Positions 34,612-44,661 of a stretch of DNA of 64,000 nucleotides are shown piece by piece. Under the pieces are notes generated by a model that was not told the DNA's origin, did not search any database, and saw nothing but the letters and a program-made list of their open reading frames with translations. The translations under genes and the position numbers were made by a program. Each line of letters starts with the position of its first letter. The stretch's first letter is position 1. This DNA is from Klebsiella pneumoniae (lineage in GTDB: Bacteria; Pseudomonadota; Gammaproteobacteria; Pseudomonadales; UBA5518), in NCBI GenBank assembly GCA_945862145.1, contig CAMAXE010000003.1, forward strand, positions 62,001-126,000, read 5' to 3'.

Positions 34612-35078
34612 CGGTGCCTCCGCAGCCAGCGCCGGCAGAGTCGCTCCAGTGCCGGCGGGTCGCAGGCCGGCGCCGCACTGTAGACGGATTCGCCGATCAC
34701 GCTGCCCGGACCGTTCGCAAATTCCGCCATGCGCCCGCTGTGATCGAGGAACTCGAGCCAGGCCTTGCCGTGTAGCGGTGCCACGCGCGGGCGCGGGTAG
34801 CGGCAGAGGGCAGCCCGGCGGAGGATGGTCGATGCGGTCGCGGCGAAGGCGCCGGAGTCGTCTGACTTCCTCCATGCATTCAGAGCGGCACCCAGTTCCT
34901 GCGCGGCCCTGCGACGATAAACGTTGCGCCCAACGAGTGAGCGCAGCGCACGAATTCCCATGGCCAGGATCATCAGAGTCAGCACGGCAAGCAGCCACCA
35001 GAGTGGTGCCGGCGGCCACCAGCTAACTGCCTCGGGCAGGTGCAGGGGATGCAATGCGGCCAGTGGATCGGGGTTCAT
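34608..35078 (-). CDS. DUF4381 membrane protein
   Basis: A 156-residue protein with the DUF4381 opening HPLHLPEAVSWWPPAPLWWLL, one transmembrane helix (about 25-48) and a cytoplasmic helical part including ELGAALNAWRKSDD, RRAALCRYPRPRVAPLHGKAWLEFLD. It regularly sits between DUF58 and batA genes in moxR operons. It overlaps both neighbours by 4 bp, showing tight translational coupling. Confidence 0.88.
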   Translation of the reverse strand: MNPDPLAALHPLHLPEAVSWWPPAPLWWLLAVLTLMILAMGIRALRSLVGRNVYRRRAAQELGAALNAWRKSDDSGAFAATASTILRRAALCRYPRPRVAPLHGKAWLEFLDHSGRMAEFANGPGSVIGESVYSAAPACDPPALERLCRRWLRRHR

Positions 35079-36034
35079 GCGCCGGGCCTGCGCGTGTAGC
35101 AGCGACCCAGTACCTCTGCGGCGCTGCTGCCGGTCACCAGTGGTGTGAGCCGGGCGCCGCTGCTGCGGAATGCCAGCTCGAGCCGCTCCCGGTGCTCTCG
35201 CGAGCGCCGCTCGAAGCCATCGCGCAACGCCCGGGAGCCGGTATCCGCGAGCAGTTGCAGCGCGCCGTCGCTGAAGAGCGCCATGCCTGCTTGTGGTAGC
35301 GACTCCTCCATCGGATCGTGCACGCGCAGCCCGTGCAACTCCATGTGGCGTGCAAGCAGGCGCAGTTGCACCGAGCAGTTCTCATCCCAGTCGTGGAAAT
35401 CACTCACGACCACGAGCAGCGCGCCCGGGCGGGCCACCCGCCGCAAGCCCTCGAGCGCCGAACCCAGCGTGGCACTGTTCGCGCGCGGTGATGCCGCCGG
35501 CCCGAGGCGGGCGTTGGCCTCGATCGCCAGCCGGAGGAATTCCAGCACGGCTCGACGGCTGCGCCGCGGCTTGGACTCGTGGTGACCAGCGTCGACCAGG
35601 ATTTGTCCGCCGAGACGATCACCCCCGGCAAGGGCCGCCCACGCTACCAGTGCCGCAGCATGCGCAGCCTGCACGGATTTCATGCAGCTGCGGGTGCCGA
35701 AGAACATCGGCGTGCGCTGGTCGAGCAGAACGTGGACAGGGCGCTCGCGCTCGGCGCGGAAGAGACGCGTGTGAGGCCTGCCGGTGCGCGCACTCACCCG
35801 CCAGTCGATGGTGCGCACGTCATCGCCCGCCGCGTAAGCACGCACTTCCTCGAACTCCAGGCCGCGACCCCGCTGGCGACTGGGCGCCCCGGTGCCGGTC
35901 GCGCGCGATGCGGGGCGTGGTGTCGCAAGATCGATAGCGGAAGCGCCGGTACGCAGTAGCATTAATTCCTGCAGGCTGCAGCGGACGCCGGTTGCTGCGG
36001 CGGGTCCGCGGGCGGGGGTGTGTGTTCCGCTCAT
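35075..36034 (-). CDS. DUF58 protein of the MoxR operon
   Basis: A 319-residue protein with the DUF58 signature GRGLEFEEVRAYAAGDDVRTIDWRVSARTGRPHTRLF, then ERERPVHVLLDQRTPMFFG, a degenerate VWA-like strand, and LVVVSDFHDWDE. There are no membrane segments. DUF58 proteins are usual partners of MoxR ATPases and BatA/B. The start lies 5 bp after the moxR stop. Confidence 0.9.
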   Translation of the reverse strand: MSGTHTPARGPAAATGVRCSLQELMLLRTGASAIDLATPRPASRATGTGAPSRQRGRGLEFEEVRAYAAGDDVRTIDWRVSARTGRPHTRLFRAERERPVHVLLDQRTPMFFGTRSCMKSVQAAHAAALVAWAALAGGDRLGGQILVDAGHHESKPRRSRRAVLEFLRLAIEANARLGPAASPRANSATLGSALEGLRRVARPGALLVVVSDFHDWDENCSVQLRLLARHMELHGLRVHDPMEESLPQAGMALFSDGALQLLADTGSRALRDGFERRSREHRERLELAFRSSGARLTPLVTGSSAAEVLGRCYTRRPGA

Positions 36035-36039
36035 GGATA

Positions 36040-36990
36040 TCAGCCGACCGGTACCAGCCCGAGCAGTTCATCGATGATGGCATCCGTGCTCATGCCGGCT
36101 GCCTCGGCGTCAAAGCCCGGAATCAGTCGGTGCCTGAACACGTCATGAAGCACGGCCTGCACGTTGTCCGGGCCTACAAAATCGCGTCCGGCAAGCCATG
36201 CGTGCGCGCGCGCGCAGCGATCGAGGGCGATGGTGCCGCGCGGGCTGACGCCGTACTCCAGCCAGCGGGCGAGGGCGGGGGATTCGCGTGTTGCGAGGGC
36301 TAGCTGTATGAGGTATTCCTCGACGCTCGGTGCCATATGCAGTGCGAGGAGTTCGCGACGTGCGGCGAAGAGGCTCGCCTGGGTGATGGCAGGCGGCGCC
36401 TCGCCGGTGCCGCCGATCGCCTCGCTGCGTGCGATGCGCAGGATCTCGCGTTCGGCCTCGCGGGCCGGGTAGCCAACGCGCACGTGCAGCAGGAAGCGGT
36501 CGAGCTGTGCCTCGGGCAGGGAATAGGTACCCTCATGCTCGATGGGGTTCTGGGTTGCCATCACCAGGAACAGCGGCGGCAGGAGGTGCGTCACGCCACC
36601 CACGCTGACTTGCCGCTCGGCCATGGCCTCGAGGAGGGCCGACTGCACCTTGGCGGGTGCGCGATTGATCTCGTCGGCGAGTACCAGGTTGTGGAATATC
36701 GGGCCGCGCTGGAAGCGGAAACTGCCATCTTCCGGCCGGTAAACCTCGGTTCCGGTCACATCGCCCGGCAGCAGGTCGGGGGTGAACTGGATGCGCTGGA
36801 AGTCGCCCTCCACGGCCCGCGCGAGTTCGCGGATGGCGCGCGTCTTGGCGAGCCCCGGAGCACCCTCGACCAGCAGGTGACCATCTGCCAGAAGGGCGAT
36901 GAGCAAGCTCTCCACCAGTGCTTCCTGCCCGACGACCCTGCCCTCGAGCCAGCGTCCGAGTTCCGCAAAATTCCTGCTGCTGTCAGTCAC
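36040..36990 (-). CDS. MoxR-family AAA+ ATPase
   Basis: A 316-residue protein with GTG 36990 as the likely start (TDSSRNFAELGRWLEGRVVGQEALV); the open frame runs to 37101 but the extra part is not family-like. Walker A is GAPGLAKT (43-50), Walker B LVLADEINRAP, sensor 1 VMATQNPIEHEGTYSLPEAQLDRF (MoxR hallmark, split across two segments), and sensor 2 SPRGT. MoxR ATPases act as chaperones that assemble or activate complexes, here presumably the Bat/DUF58 proteins encoded downstream. It is the first gene of the operon, divergent from gdhB. Confidence 0.92.
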   Translation of the reverse strand: MTDSSRNFAELGRWLEGRVVGQEALVESLLIALLADGHLLVEGAPGLAKTRAIRELARAVEGDFQRIQFTPDLLPGDVTGTEVYRPEDGSFRFQRGPIFHNLVLADEINRAPAKVQSALLEAMAERQVSVGGVTHLLPPLFLVMATQNPIEHEGTYSLPEAQLDRFLLHVRVGYPAREAEREILRIARSEAIGGTGEAPPAITQASLFAARRELLALHMAPSVEEYLIQLALATRESPALARWLEYGVSPRGTIALDRCARAHAWLAGRDFVGPDNVQAVLHDVFRHRLIPGFDAEAAGMSTDAIIDELLGLVPVG

Positions 36991-37124
36991 GGCTGTTAGA
37001 TTCCTGGTCAGATGGCGGGCCTTGGACCGCTGCGCGGCCCCGGGCTTCCATAGTATCCTGCCCTCCCCGATGCGCGCCTGCCCGACGCGGGAAATACGCA
37101 CCGAACTCTCACGGTGGGCCAGTC

Positions 37125-40100
37125 ATGAACGACAGCCAGCAGAGCAAGGATCGCTACCTCGAACTGCTGCTCCGGGAGATGGATCGCCATCCGGGCGAGC
37201 GGGAGGAGCCGGAGTTGCGCAGTTTCGCAGCGGAGGTCCTGGCGGGCATGGACATCGAGGACCTCGCTGGGCGTCGCCCGGCTGAGGTCCGCGCCACCAT
37301 CGCTTTCGTCTGGGAATTCCTGCACCACTGGGACCGCCGCGAGCCCAAGATCATCTTTTTCAACCCGGTGTTCGGCCAGCATGGCTGGACCTCCTCGCAC
37401 ACCTCGGTGCTGGTGCTTGCCGAGGGCATGCCGTTTGTCGCCGAGTCCCTGCGTCTCGAACTCGACCGTCGCAACCTCGTCATTCATCTCCTCGCGAGCT
37501 CCGATCTCACCGTCGAGCGTGATGCCGGCAACACGCTGCTACACGTGTTTCCCGCCACCGTGCCTGCTGCGGGCATGCGCGAGCGCGAGGCGCTGGTGTA
37601 CATGGAGATATCGCGCACCGCCGATGAGGCGCGGCTCGCGGAGCTTGGTGCGGCGCTCGCGGCAGTCATCGGCGATGTGCAGGTGGTCGTTGCGGATGTC
37701 GAGGCGATGCGTGCACAGGTGAGCGCCCTGGTCGCCAGCTACGAAACCTTCTCCGCACCGGTCGCGGGGCCGGACCGGGCGGAGAATCGCGCGCTGCTCG
37801 AGTGGCTGCTCGATGACAACTTCACTTTTCTCGGCTACGAGGCGCTGCTCGTCGACTGGCGGGCTGGCAGTGCGCACGTGAGCCGCGTTGCGGATTCCCG
37901 GCTCGGGCTGCTGCGTAGGCACTTCTCGGCTGCGCCGGAGTACCTCGGGCAGGAGATCGCCGAGGGTGCTGTGCGAGCAGACGGGCAGATCCTGTTTTTC
38001 AAATCCACGCGCCGCTCGCGCGTCCACCGTTTCGTCTACCCCGATTACGTGGTGCTCAGCTGTTTCGACGCCGCAGGGCGCATCGTCGGGCAGCATGCCT
38101 TCCTCGGGCTTTTCACCGCGGCGGTCTACACCACCGAGCCCGGGCGCATTCCCATCGTGAGGCGCAAGGTCGCTGCCGTGATCGAGCGCTCGCACCCCGA
38201 GGAGAGCAGCCACCGTCGCCGCTCGCTAGAGCGCGTGCTGGCCATCCTGCCGCGCGATGAGCTTTTCCAGAGCGATACCGCAACGCTCTTTGCCACCGCG
38301 ATGCGCATCTTCCACATACAGGAGCGCCGCAAGGTGCGGCTCTTCGTGCGCACCGACCGTCGCCGCCGCTTCGCGTCGTGTCTGCTCTACTGGCCGCGGG
38401 ACGTATATCGCACCGAATTACGGGTGAAGATCGAGCAACTGCTGGCCGCTGCGCTGGGCGCGGTCGAATCCGAGTTCACCACGGTGTTTTCCGAGTCGGT
38501 GCTGGTGCGGACCCACTTCGTGATGCGCCTCGGGCCGGATTCGCGGGGCGACTGGGACGTGCAGGAACTGGAGTCGCTCATCAGTCGCGTGGCGCAGTGC
38601 TGGAAGGATCAGCTCGAGGAGGTCCTCCTGAAGGCCTTTGGCGAGGAGCGTGGCGCGACTTTCCTCGCTAATTACGCCGAGGCCTTTCCAGCGGCTTACC
38701 GCGATGATACGGAACTGCCGATGGCAGTCGCCGATATCCGCAAGATCGACGAACTGGAAACCGCCGCGAGTCTTGGTGTGCACATCTACCGCAGCATCCG
38801 TGAGCCCGACGGACAACTGCACATCCGTATCTACAATTGCGAGCGGGCGGTGACTCTCTCCGAAGTCGTGCCGATCTTCGAGAACCTCGGGATGCAGGTG
38901 ATCGCCGAGCGTCCCTACCGCATCAGGCGAGCCGATGCTCGTGAGCTGTGGATCCACGACGTGGGAGTTGCACTGCGCGAGGGCACGCCGTTTGACGTGC
39001 GCCGGTCGGGTCCACGCATCGAGGCGGCCTTTCTCGCCGTGATTAATGGCTGCGCCGAGAACGACGCCTACAACCGTCTCGTCGCCGCTGCCGGGCTGGG
39101 CTGGCGCGAGGCCGCGGTCTGGCGGGCGTACGGCCACTACATGAAGCAGCTTCGGCACGCCGTATCGCAGGATTTTATTGCCGAGACGCTGGTGCGTCAC
39201 CCGGGCATCGCACGCGCACTCATGGCGCTCTTCCGCGTGCGTTTCGATCCGGCGACCGGCCTCGCTCTTGGGCGTCGGCAGGATGCCTGCGACGAACTCG
39301 CGGCGGGCATCCGCGAGTCGCTGGAGGCGGTCGCACAGCTGAACGAGGATCAGGTGCTGCGCAACGTGCTGGCGCTGGTGTTGGCAACGCTGCGCACCGG
39401 GTTCTACCGCCCGCCCCATCCCACCCTGTCTGGCGATGCTGTGTCGTTCAAATTCGATTGCGCGGCAGTGCCCGCCATGCCGCGTCCGGTACCGGTGTTC
39501 GAGATCTGGCTGAGCTCGCCGCGTGTCGAGGGCGTGCACCTGCGGCGCGGTCCGGTGGCGCGGGGTGGCTTGCGCTGGTCTGACCGCGCCGAGGACTTTC
39601 GCACCGAGGTGCTGGGACTGGTGAAGGCCCAGCAGGTCAAGAACGCGGTGATCGTGCCCGTCGGTGCCAAGGGTGGTTTCGTGCCGCGGCTCCTGCGTCC
39701 GGATATGAGCCGCGACGACGTGCAGGCCGAAGGCATCGCCTGTTACCGGATTTTCGTCCAGTCCATGCTTGATCTCACGGACAACGTGGTCGACGGGGCC
39801 ACGGTGGCGCCACGGGATGTGGTGTGCCATGACGCCCCCGATCCCTACCTCGTGGTCGCTGCCGACAAGGGCACAGCCAGTTTTTCCGACATCGCCAATG
39901 AACTCGCCGCCGCCAGCGGCTTCTGGCTGCGGGATGCTTTCGCCTCGGGCGGCAGCGTGGGCTACGACCACAAGAAGATGGCCATCACGGCCCGCGGTGC
40001 CTGGGTATCGGTTGAGCGGCATTTCCGCGAGCTCGGCGTTGATGTGGAGCGCACGGCATTCACCGTTGCCGGTATTGGCGACATGTCTGGCGATGTCTTC

Positions 40101-41966
40101 GGCAACGGGCTGCTGCGCGCGCGCGCCGCGCGGCTGATTGCGGCCTTTGATCACCGCCACATTTTCGTGGATCCCGATCCCGATCCCGAGCGCAGTTTCC
40201 GCGAGCGCGAGCGGCTTTTTGCCTTGCCGCGCTCGAGCTGGGCCGACTACGACGGGGCGTTGATATCCACCGGCGGAGGCGTGTTTCCGCGCTCGGCGAA
40301 GTCCATTTTTCTGACGCCGGAGATGCGTCGTGCGCTCGGTAGCGATGCCATGCAGCTGACGCCTGCGGAGCTGATATCGGCAGTCCTGGCGGCTCCGGTG
40401 GATCTGCTGTGGTTCGGCGGCATCGGCACCTACGTGAAGTCATCGCGCGAGAGCCACGCCGACGCCGGTGACAAGGCCAATGACGCGCTGCGGATCGACG
40501 CCACCGCTCTGCGCGCCCGCGTGGTGGGGGAGGGTGGCAATCTCGGCATGACGCAGCTGGCACGCGTCGAATTCGCTGCCAGGGGTGGCGCCTGCAACAC
40601 CGATTTCATCGACAATTCCGGCGGCGTTGACTGCTCTGATCACGAGGTGAACATCAAGATCCTGCTCGATCGGGTGGTGGCCGCTGGCGACATGACGGGG
40701 TATCGGCGTGCGGAACTCCTCGAGGAGATGCGCGAGGAAGTTGCGGCGCTCGTCCTCGCCCACAATTACCGCCAGAGCCAGCTGATCAGTCTCGCGGCCC
40801 GCGAAGCGCTGCGGCGCGGGCCCGAGTACCGTGCGCTGATCAGCACACTCGAGGCGCGCGGTGTTCTGGACCGCAGCCTCGAGTTCCTGCCTTCGGACGA
40901 GGCGCTCCTCGAACGGGCACAGCGCGGCCGCGCGCTCACCCGTCCGGAGCTCGCGGTGCTTGCCTGCTACGTGAAGGGGCAGCTGAAGCTCGATCTCCTC
41001 GCCGGCGATGTGCCGGAGGATGACTATCTCGCCACCGCCATCGAGTCGGCTTTCCCGCGTGTGCTGGCGCGGCGTTTCCGTGATGCGATGTACGCCCACA
41101 CGCTGCGACGGCAGATCGTTGCCACGCAACTCGCCAACGATGTTGTCGACTTCATGGGGATCACTTTCGTGGCAAGCCTGCAGCAGTCGACGGGCGCGGA
41201 GCCTGCGGCCATCGTGCGCGCCTGCGTGGTCACTCGCGAGGTCTTCGACCTGCCGCGGCTCTGGCAAGAGGTCCAGGCACTGGATAACCGGGTCGCGGCA
41301 GCCTCACAACTGGAGGTGCTCGCCGACCTGCAGCGGCTCGCTCGGCTGGGAACGCGCTGGTTCATCCGCAATCGCGGCGAGGGCTGGAGCCCGCAGGCCC
41401 TCGCAGAGTCCTTCCGTGAGCGTGTGGGGGAGGTGCGGGAATGCATGCCGGCCTTACTGGCAGGGGAACAGCGGGCAGCCTGGGAGGCGCGTCGGGCCGA
41501 TCTGTTGGAGGCGGGGTTGCCTGCAGAGCTTGCGGCGACGCTGGCCGGTTCCGCGATGGAGATCGCAGCGCTGGGTATCGTGGATGCAGCAATGAGCGGC
41601 AATGTTCCGGTGCGCACCACGGCGGCCATCAGCTTTGCGCTGAATGACAGCCTCGGCTTTTACGGATTCGGCAAGCAGCTCTCGGCACTGCCCGTGAGCA
41701 GCCACTGGGAGTCCCTCGCACGGGAGTCATTCCTCGACGAACTCGACTGGCAAGTGCGCGAGGTCTTAGCCTGGGTGGCAGGCGGCGCCGGTGACGACGA
41801 TCCGGGTGCTGTGCTCAGCCGCTGGATGAACGCCCAGTCCCACGCCGTGCAGCGCTGGCGCAGCACGCTGGATGCGATCGGTGCCGCCACCGTACGCGAG
41901 TACGCGATGTACGCCGTGGCGATCCGCAGCCTCCCCGAGCTAAGCCGGCGGCGTGCGTCGGGCTGA
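37125..41966 (+). CDS. gdhB: NAD-specific glutamate dehydrogenase, large type
   Basis: A 1613-residue enzyme that converts glutamate to 2-oxoglutarate and ammonia using NAD. ATG 37125 gives the usual family start; longer upstream frame is spurious. There is a large N-terminal regulatory part with ACT-like segments, then the catalytic core: RGPVARGGLRWSDRAEDFRTEV, VKAQQVKNAVIVPVGAKGGF (catalytic Lys), GYDHKKMAITARGAW, GIGDMSGDVFGNG and EGGNLGMTQLAR for nucleotide binding. Length is typical of the Pseudomonas/Streptomyces class (about 1600). It stands alone, divergent from moxR, and could feed 2-oxoglutarate into the TCA cycle encoded further on. Confidence 0.96.
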   Translation: MNDSQQSKDRYLELLLREMDRHPGEREEPELRSFAAEVLAGMDIEDLAGRRPAEVRATIAFVWEFLHHWDRREPKIIFFNPVFGQHGWTSSHTSVLVLAEGMPFVAESLRLELDRRNLVIHLLASSDLTVERDAGNTLLHVFPATVPAAGMREREALVYMEISRTADEARLAELGAALAAVIGDVQVVVADVEAMRAQVSALVASYETFSAPVAGPDRAENRALLEWLLDDNFTFLGYEALLVDWRAGSAHVSRVADSRLGLLRRHFSAAPEYLGQEIAEGAVRADGQILFFKSTRRSRVHRFVYPDYVVLSCFDAAGRIVGQHAFLGLFTAAVYTTEPGRIPIVRRKVAAVIERSHPEESSHRRRSLERVLAILPRDELFQSDTATLFATAMRIFHIQERRKVRLFVRTDRRRRFASCLLYWPRDVYRTELRVKIEQLLAAALGAVESEFTTVFSESVLVRTHFVMRLGPDSRGDWDVQELESLISRVAQCWKDQLEEVLLKAFGEERGATFLANYAEAFPAAYRDDTELPMAVADIRKIDELETAASLGVHIYRSIREPDGQLHIRIYNCERAVTLSEVVPIFENLGMQVIAERPYRIRRADARELWIHDVGVALREGTPFDVRRSGPRIEAAFLAVINGCAENDAYNRLVAAAGLGWREAAVWRAYGHYMKQLRHAVSQDFIAETLVRHPGIARALMALFRVRFDPATGLALGRRQDACDELAAGIRESLEAVAQLNEDQVLRNVLALVLATLRTGFYRPPHPTLSGDAVSFKFDCAAVPAMPRPVPVFEIWLSSPRVEGVHLRRGPVARGGLRWSDRAEDFRTEVLGLVKAQQVKNAVIVPVGAKGGFVPRLLRPDMSRDDVQAEGIACYRIFVQSMLDLTDNVVDGATVAPRDVVCHDAPDPYLVVAADKGTASFSDIANELAAASGFWLRDAFASGGSVGYDHKKMAITARGAWVSVERHFRELGVDVERTAFTVAGIGDMSGDVFGNGLLRARAARLIAAFDHRHIFVDPDPDPERSFRERERLFALPRSSWADYDGALISTGGGVFPRSAKSIFLTPEMRRALGSDAMQLTPAELISAVLAAPVDLLWFGGIGTYVKSSRESHADAGDKANDALRIDATALRARVVGEGGNLGMTQLARVEFAARGGACNTDFIDNSGGVDCSDHEVNIKILLDRVVAAGDMTGYRRAELLEEMREEVAALVLAHNYRQSQLISLAAREALRRGPEYRALISTLEARGVLDRSLEFLPSDEALLERAQRGRALTRPELAVLACYVKGQLKLDLLAGDVPEDDYLATAIESAFPRVLARRFRDAMYAHTLRRQIVATQLANDVVDFMGITFVASLQQSTGAEPAAIVRACVVTREVFDLPRLWQEVQALDNRVAAASQLEVLADLQRLARLGTRWFIRNRGEGWSPQALAESFRERVGEVRECMPALLAGEQRAAWEARRADLLEAGLPAELAATLAGSAMEIAALGIVDAAMSGNVPVRTTAAISFALNDSLGFYGFGKQLSALPVSSHWESLARESFLDELDWQVREVLAWVAGGAGDDDPGAVLSRWMNAQSHAVQRWRSTLDAIGAATVREYAMYAVAIRSLPELSRRRASG

Positions 41967-42384
41967 CCTCCCTGAGCGCAGCCTCGCGGCCTGCAGCGGT
42001 GCCGCCAGTTTTGCGGTGCACCTAGTTTTGCGGTGCACCTAGTTTTGCCGTGCAGGAAGGCCTACACAGGAGCCTTACATCGGGGCTAGTTGCAGTCCGG
42101 CAACGCCCGTCAGCCCGGACAGCCAGTGGCTGCGGCCAGCCCGCCATCCCGCCAGCCAGTTGGCGCGGTGCTCGGGTTTCTCGTGCGGGCAGGTGTCTTG
42201 CGACCGCCCGGTGGAGCCGCAGTGGTAACCGCGGTTGAACACTCTGGAGTCCATGCTGCGTCTGACTCGCTTCATTTGCTACCTCATGACCTTAGCGGTA
42301 TTCCTTGGGAGCGTCGCGCCTGTGCGCGCAAGACGGATAACAGCAAAATGAGGGCGTACTGTCGAAGACCGATTCGGGATATTC
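41967..42384. other. Intergenic region between gdhB and rlmKL
   Basis: 418 bp without a supportable gene. It contains the 17-bp tandem repeat at 42007-42054. In Pseudomonas pyrD and rmf often lie between these genes; neither is present here. A promoter for rlmKL is expected in the last 150 bp. Confidence 0.6.
42007..42054 (+). repeat. 17-bp tandem repeat (2.8 copies)
   Basis: AGTTTTGCGGTGCACCT at 42007-42023 and 42024-42040, plus a partial third copy at 42041-42054 with one change. It lies just after gdhB. Confidence 0.9.
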
Positions 42385-44601
42385 ATGGGTGTGGATAGCA
42401 GAAAGCGGCATAAGGAGTTTTTCGCGACCGCGCCGCGCGGCCTCGAGGAACTGCTGGTAGCGGACCTGCGCGCGGGGGGCATTGCCGATCCCCGTGCCAC
42501 GGCTGGCGGTGCGGTGTTCACAGGGGATCTGGAGGACGCCTACCGCGCCTGCCTGTGGTCCCGCGTAGCCGGCAGGATACTGCTGGTGCTCGCTGACATC
42601 CCCGCCCGCGACGAAGCGCAACTGCACGCCGGCATCATGGATCTGCCGTGGGAAGAGCATTTCCCCGATGAATCAACGCTCGCGGTGGATTTTATCGGCA
42701 CTTCCGATGCGCTGCGCCACACCCTCTATGGTGCCCGCCGCGTCAAGGATGGCGTGGTCGACCGACTGCGGGCCCTGCGCGGCATGCGCCCCGGGGTTGA
42801 CCTCGATGCCCCCGGCTTGCGGTTGGTGGCGCGCCTGCATCGCGAGCGCGTGAGTCTGGGGATCGACCTCTCCGGGCCTGCGCACCGGCGCGGTTACCGG
42901 GCCGCCGCGGGTACCGCCCCCCTGCGCGAGAACCTGGCCGCTGCCGTGCTGCTGCGGGCCGGCTGGCCGGCGCTGGCCGCGGAAGGCGCGGCGCTCTTCG
43001 ATCCCTTGTGCGGCTCGGGAACACTGCTGATCGAGGGCGCATCGATTGCCTCGGGTGCCGCCCCCGGCGAATTCCGCGACTGGGGCTCGCCGCAATGGCT
43101 GGGACACGACTGGAACCTGTTCGTGCGACTGCGCGAAGAAACCCGCGCCTCCCGACTGGCGGGTACCCCGGGACTCGGGGCGGTGGTGGGGGCGGACCAC
43201 GATGCCGCGGTGATCGCCATTGCCGCGGGCAATGTGCGCCTCGCAGGCTTCGAGGGAAAGCTCAGTTTCGACGTGGCCGAGTTGCCGTCGCAGGGCAGGC
43301 CTGCCGCGCTGGTCGGCTGCGAGCGCGGCTTGCTGGTCTGCAACCCGCCCTACGGGGAGCGCCTGGGTGCGGCATCGTTAGCGGCGCTGCGCCAGCTCTA
43401 CGAGCGTCTGGGCACCCTGTGCCGTGAGGAGTTCGCCGACTGGCGCGTGGCGGTGCTCGCGCCCGAGAACGAACTGGCCGATAGCCTCGGTCTGCGCGCC
43501 GCACGGGTTTACCGCTTCCGTAACGGTCCGCTCGACTGCCGGCTGCTGGTGCGGGAGCCCCGCGGCGAGGGGCGCGATGCGCGCCGGGCGCGCGCGTCGT
43601 CGCCTCCCGGGGCCGAAGGCGCGGCCCCCGTGGTGGCCCCCGCGGAGATAGCACTCACGCCCGGCGCGGAGATGCTCGCCAATCGGCTGCGCAAGAATTT
43701 GCGCCGGCTGCGCGGCTGGCTCTCCTCCCAGGCGCCCGAGTGTTACCGCATCTACGATGCCGACATTCCGGAGTACGCCGTGGCAGTGGATCGCTATGGC
43801 CAATGGCTGCATGTGGCCGAGTACGCACCACCCGCCACCATCGACCCGGCGCGCGCTCGCGAGCGTCTGCAGGAGGTGCGCGCGGCGGTGGCGGTGGCGC
43901 TCGACACGCCGGCGTCCCGGATCGTGCTGAAAACCCGCTCCCGGCAGCGCGGGCGCGAGCAGTACACGCGGCTCGACGCCCAGCGGCAGATGCTGCAGGT
44001 GCGAGAAGGTCCGGCCAGGCTGCTGGTGAACCTGCACGACTACCTCGATACCGGGCTGTTCCTGGATCACCGGCCGTTGCGGCGGATGATTGCCGAGCGC
44101 GCTGGCGGCAAGCGTTTCCTGAACCTCTTCGCCTACACCGGCGCGGTGAGCGTTTTCGCCGCGCTGGGGGGGGCTCGCGCGACCACCAGCGTCGACATGT
44201 CGGCCACCTATCTCGACTGGGCAGCTGAGAATCTCGCGCTGAACGGCTTCGGAGCACCTGCGCATGTCTGCGTCCGGGCCGACTGCCTGCAATGGCTGGC
44301 AGAGCCGCAGGGGCAGTGGGACATCGTGTTCCTCGATCCGCCGTCCTTCTCCAACTCGGCGCGTATGGAGGGCACGCTCGATATCCAGCGCGATCACGTG
44401 GCGCTGCTGCGCGCGGCACTGGCGCAGCTTGCCCCGGGCGGCAGCCTCTACTTTTCGACCAACCGGCGCAGTTTCAGGCTCGATGCCGAGGCGCTGGCCG
44501 GCCTGGATGTCAGAGACATTACCGAGCCGAGCATTGATCCCGATTTTCGGGGCGGTAAGCCGCCTCACAGGCTGTACCTTCTGACACGCGACGATCAATA
44601 A
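42385..44601 (+). CDS. rlmL: Fused 23S rRNA methyltransferase RlmKL
   Basis: A 738-residue fusion. The N-terminal half (RlmL, THUMP domain then SAM-binding fold) has FDPLCGSGTLLIEGA and CNPPYGERLG, and makes m2G2445 in 23S rRNA. The C-terminal half (RlmK) has FLNLFAYTGAVSVFAA and DPPSFSNS, and makes m7G2069. Both active sites appear intact. The N-terminal KHKEFFATAPRGLEELL is typical of the family. It is followed by a candidate Pho box and phoB. Confidence 0.95.
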   Translation: MGVDSRKRHKEFFATAPRGLEELLVADLRAGGIADPRATAGGAVFTGDLEDAYRACLWSRVAGRILLVLADIPARDEAQLHAGIMDLPWEEHFPDESTLAVDFIGTSDALRHTLYGARRVKDGVVDRLRALRGMRPGVDLDAPGLRLVARLHRERVSLGIDLSGPAHRRGYRAAAGTAPLRENLAAAVLLRAGWPALAAEGAALFDPLCGSGTLLIEGASIASGAAPGEFRDWGSPQWLGHDWNLFVRLREETRASRLAGTPGLGAVVGADHDAAVIAIAAGNVRLAGFEGKLSFDVAELPSQGRPAALVGCERGLLVCNPPYGERLGAASLAALRQLYERLGTLCREEFADWRVAVLAPENELADSLGLRAARVYRFRNGPLDCRLLVREPRGEGRDARRARASSPPGAEGAAPVVAPAEIALTPGAEMLANRLRKNLRRLRGWLSSQAPECYRIYDADIPEYAVAVDRYGQWLHVAEYAPPATIDPARARERLQEVRAAVAVALDTPASRIVLKTRSRQRGREQYTRLDAQRQMLQVREGPARLLVNLHDYLDTGLFLDHRPLRRMIAERAGGKRFLNLFAYTGAVSVFAALGGARATTSVDMSATYLDWAAENLALNGFGAPAHVCVRADCLQWLAEPQGQWDIVFLDPPSFSNSARMEGTLDIQRDHVALLRAALAQLAPGGSLYFSTNRRSFRLDAEALAGLDVRDITEPSIDPDFRGGKPPHRLYLLTRDDQ

Positions 44602-44610
44602 TTAACCTGA

Positions 44611-44628
44611 GTGTCACAATTCTGTCTT
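44611..44628 (+). promoter_or_regulatory. Candidate Pho box upstream of phoB
   Basis: GTGTCAC (44611-44617), 4-bp spacer, CTGTCTT (44622-44628): 11 of 14 positions match the double CTGTCAT half-site recognised by PhoB. It is about 33 bp before the phoB start, fitting autoregulation under phosphate limitation. Confidence 0.6.
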
Positions 44629-44661
44629 TCAATGCCGCTAATACCCCAAAAGTGGTGTGTC

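Noticed and set aside
36991-37101. 37-residue N-terminal extension of MoxR
   Set aside because: The extra residues are basic and unrelated to MoxR; they lie in the shared promoter region with gdhB.
38418-40160. 580-codon frame antisense to gdhB
   Set aside because: Shadow of a well-supported 1613-residue enzyme.
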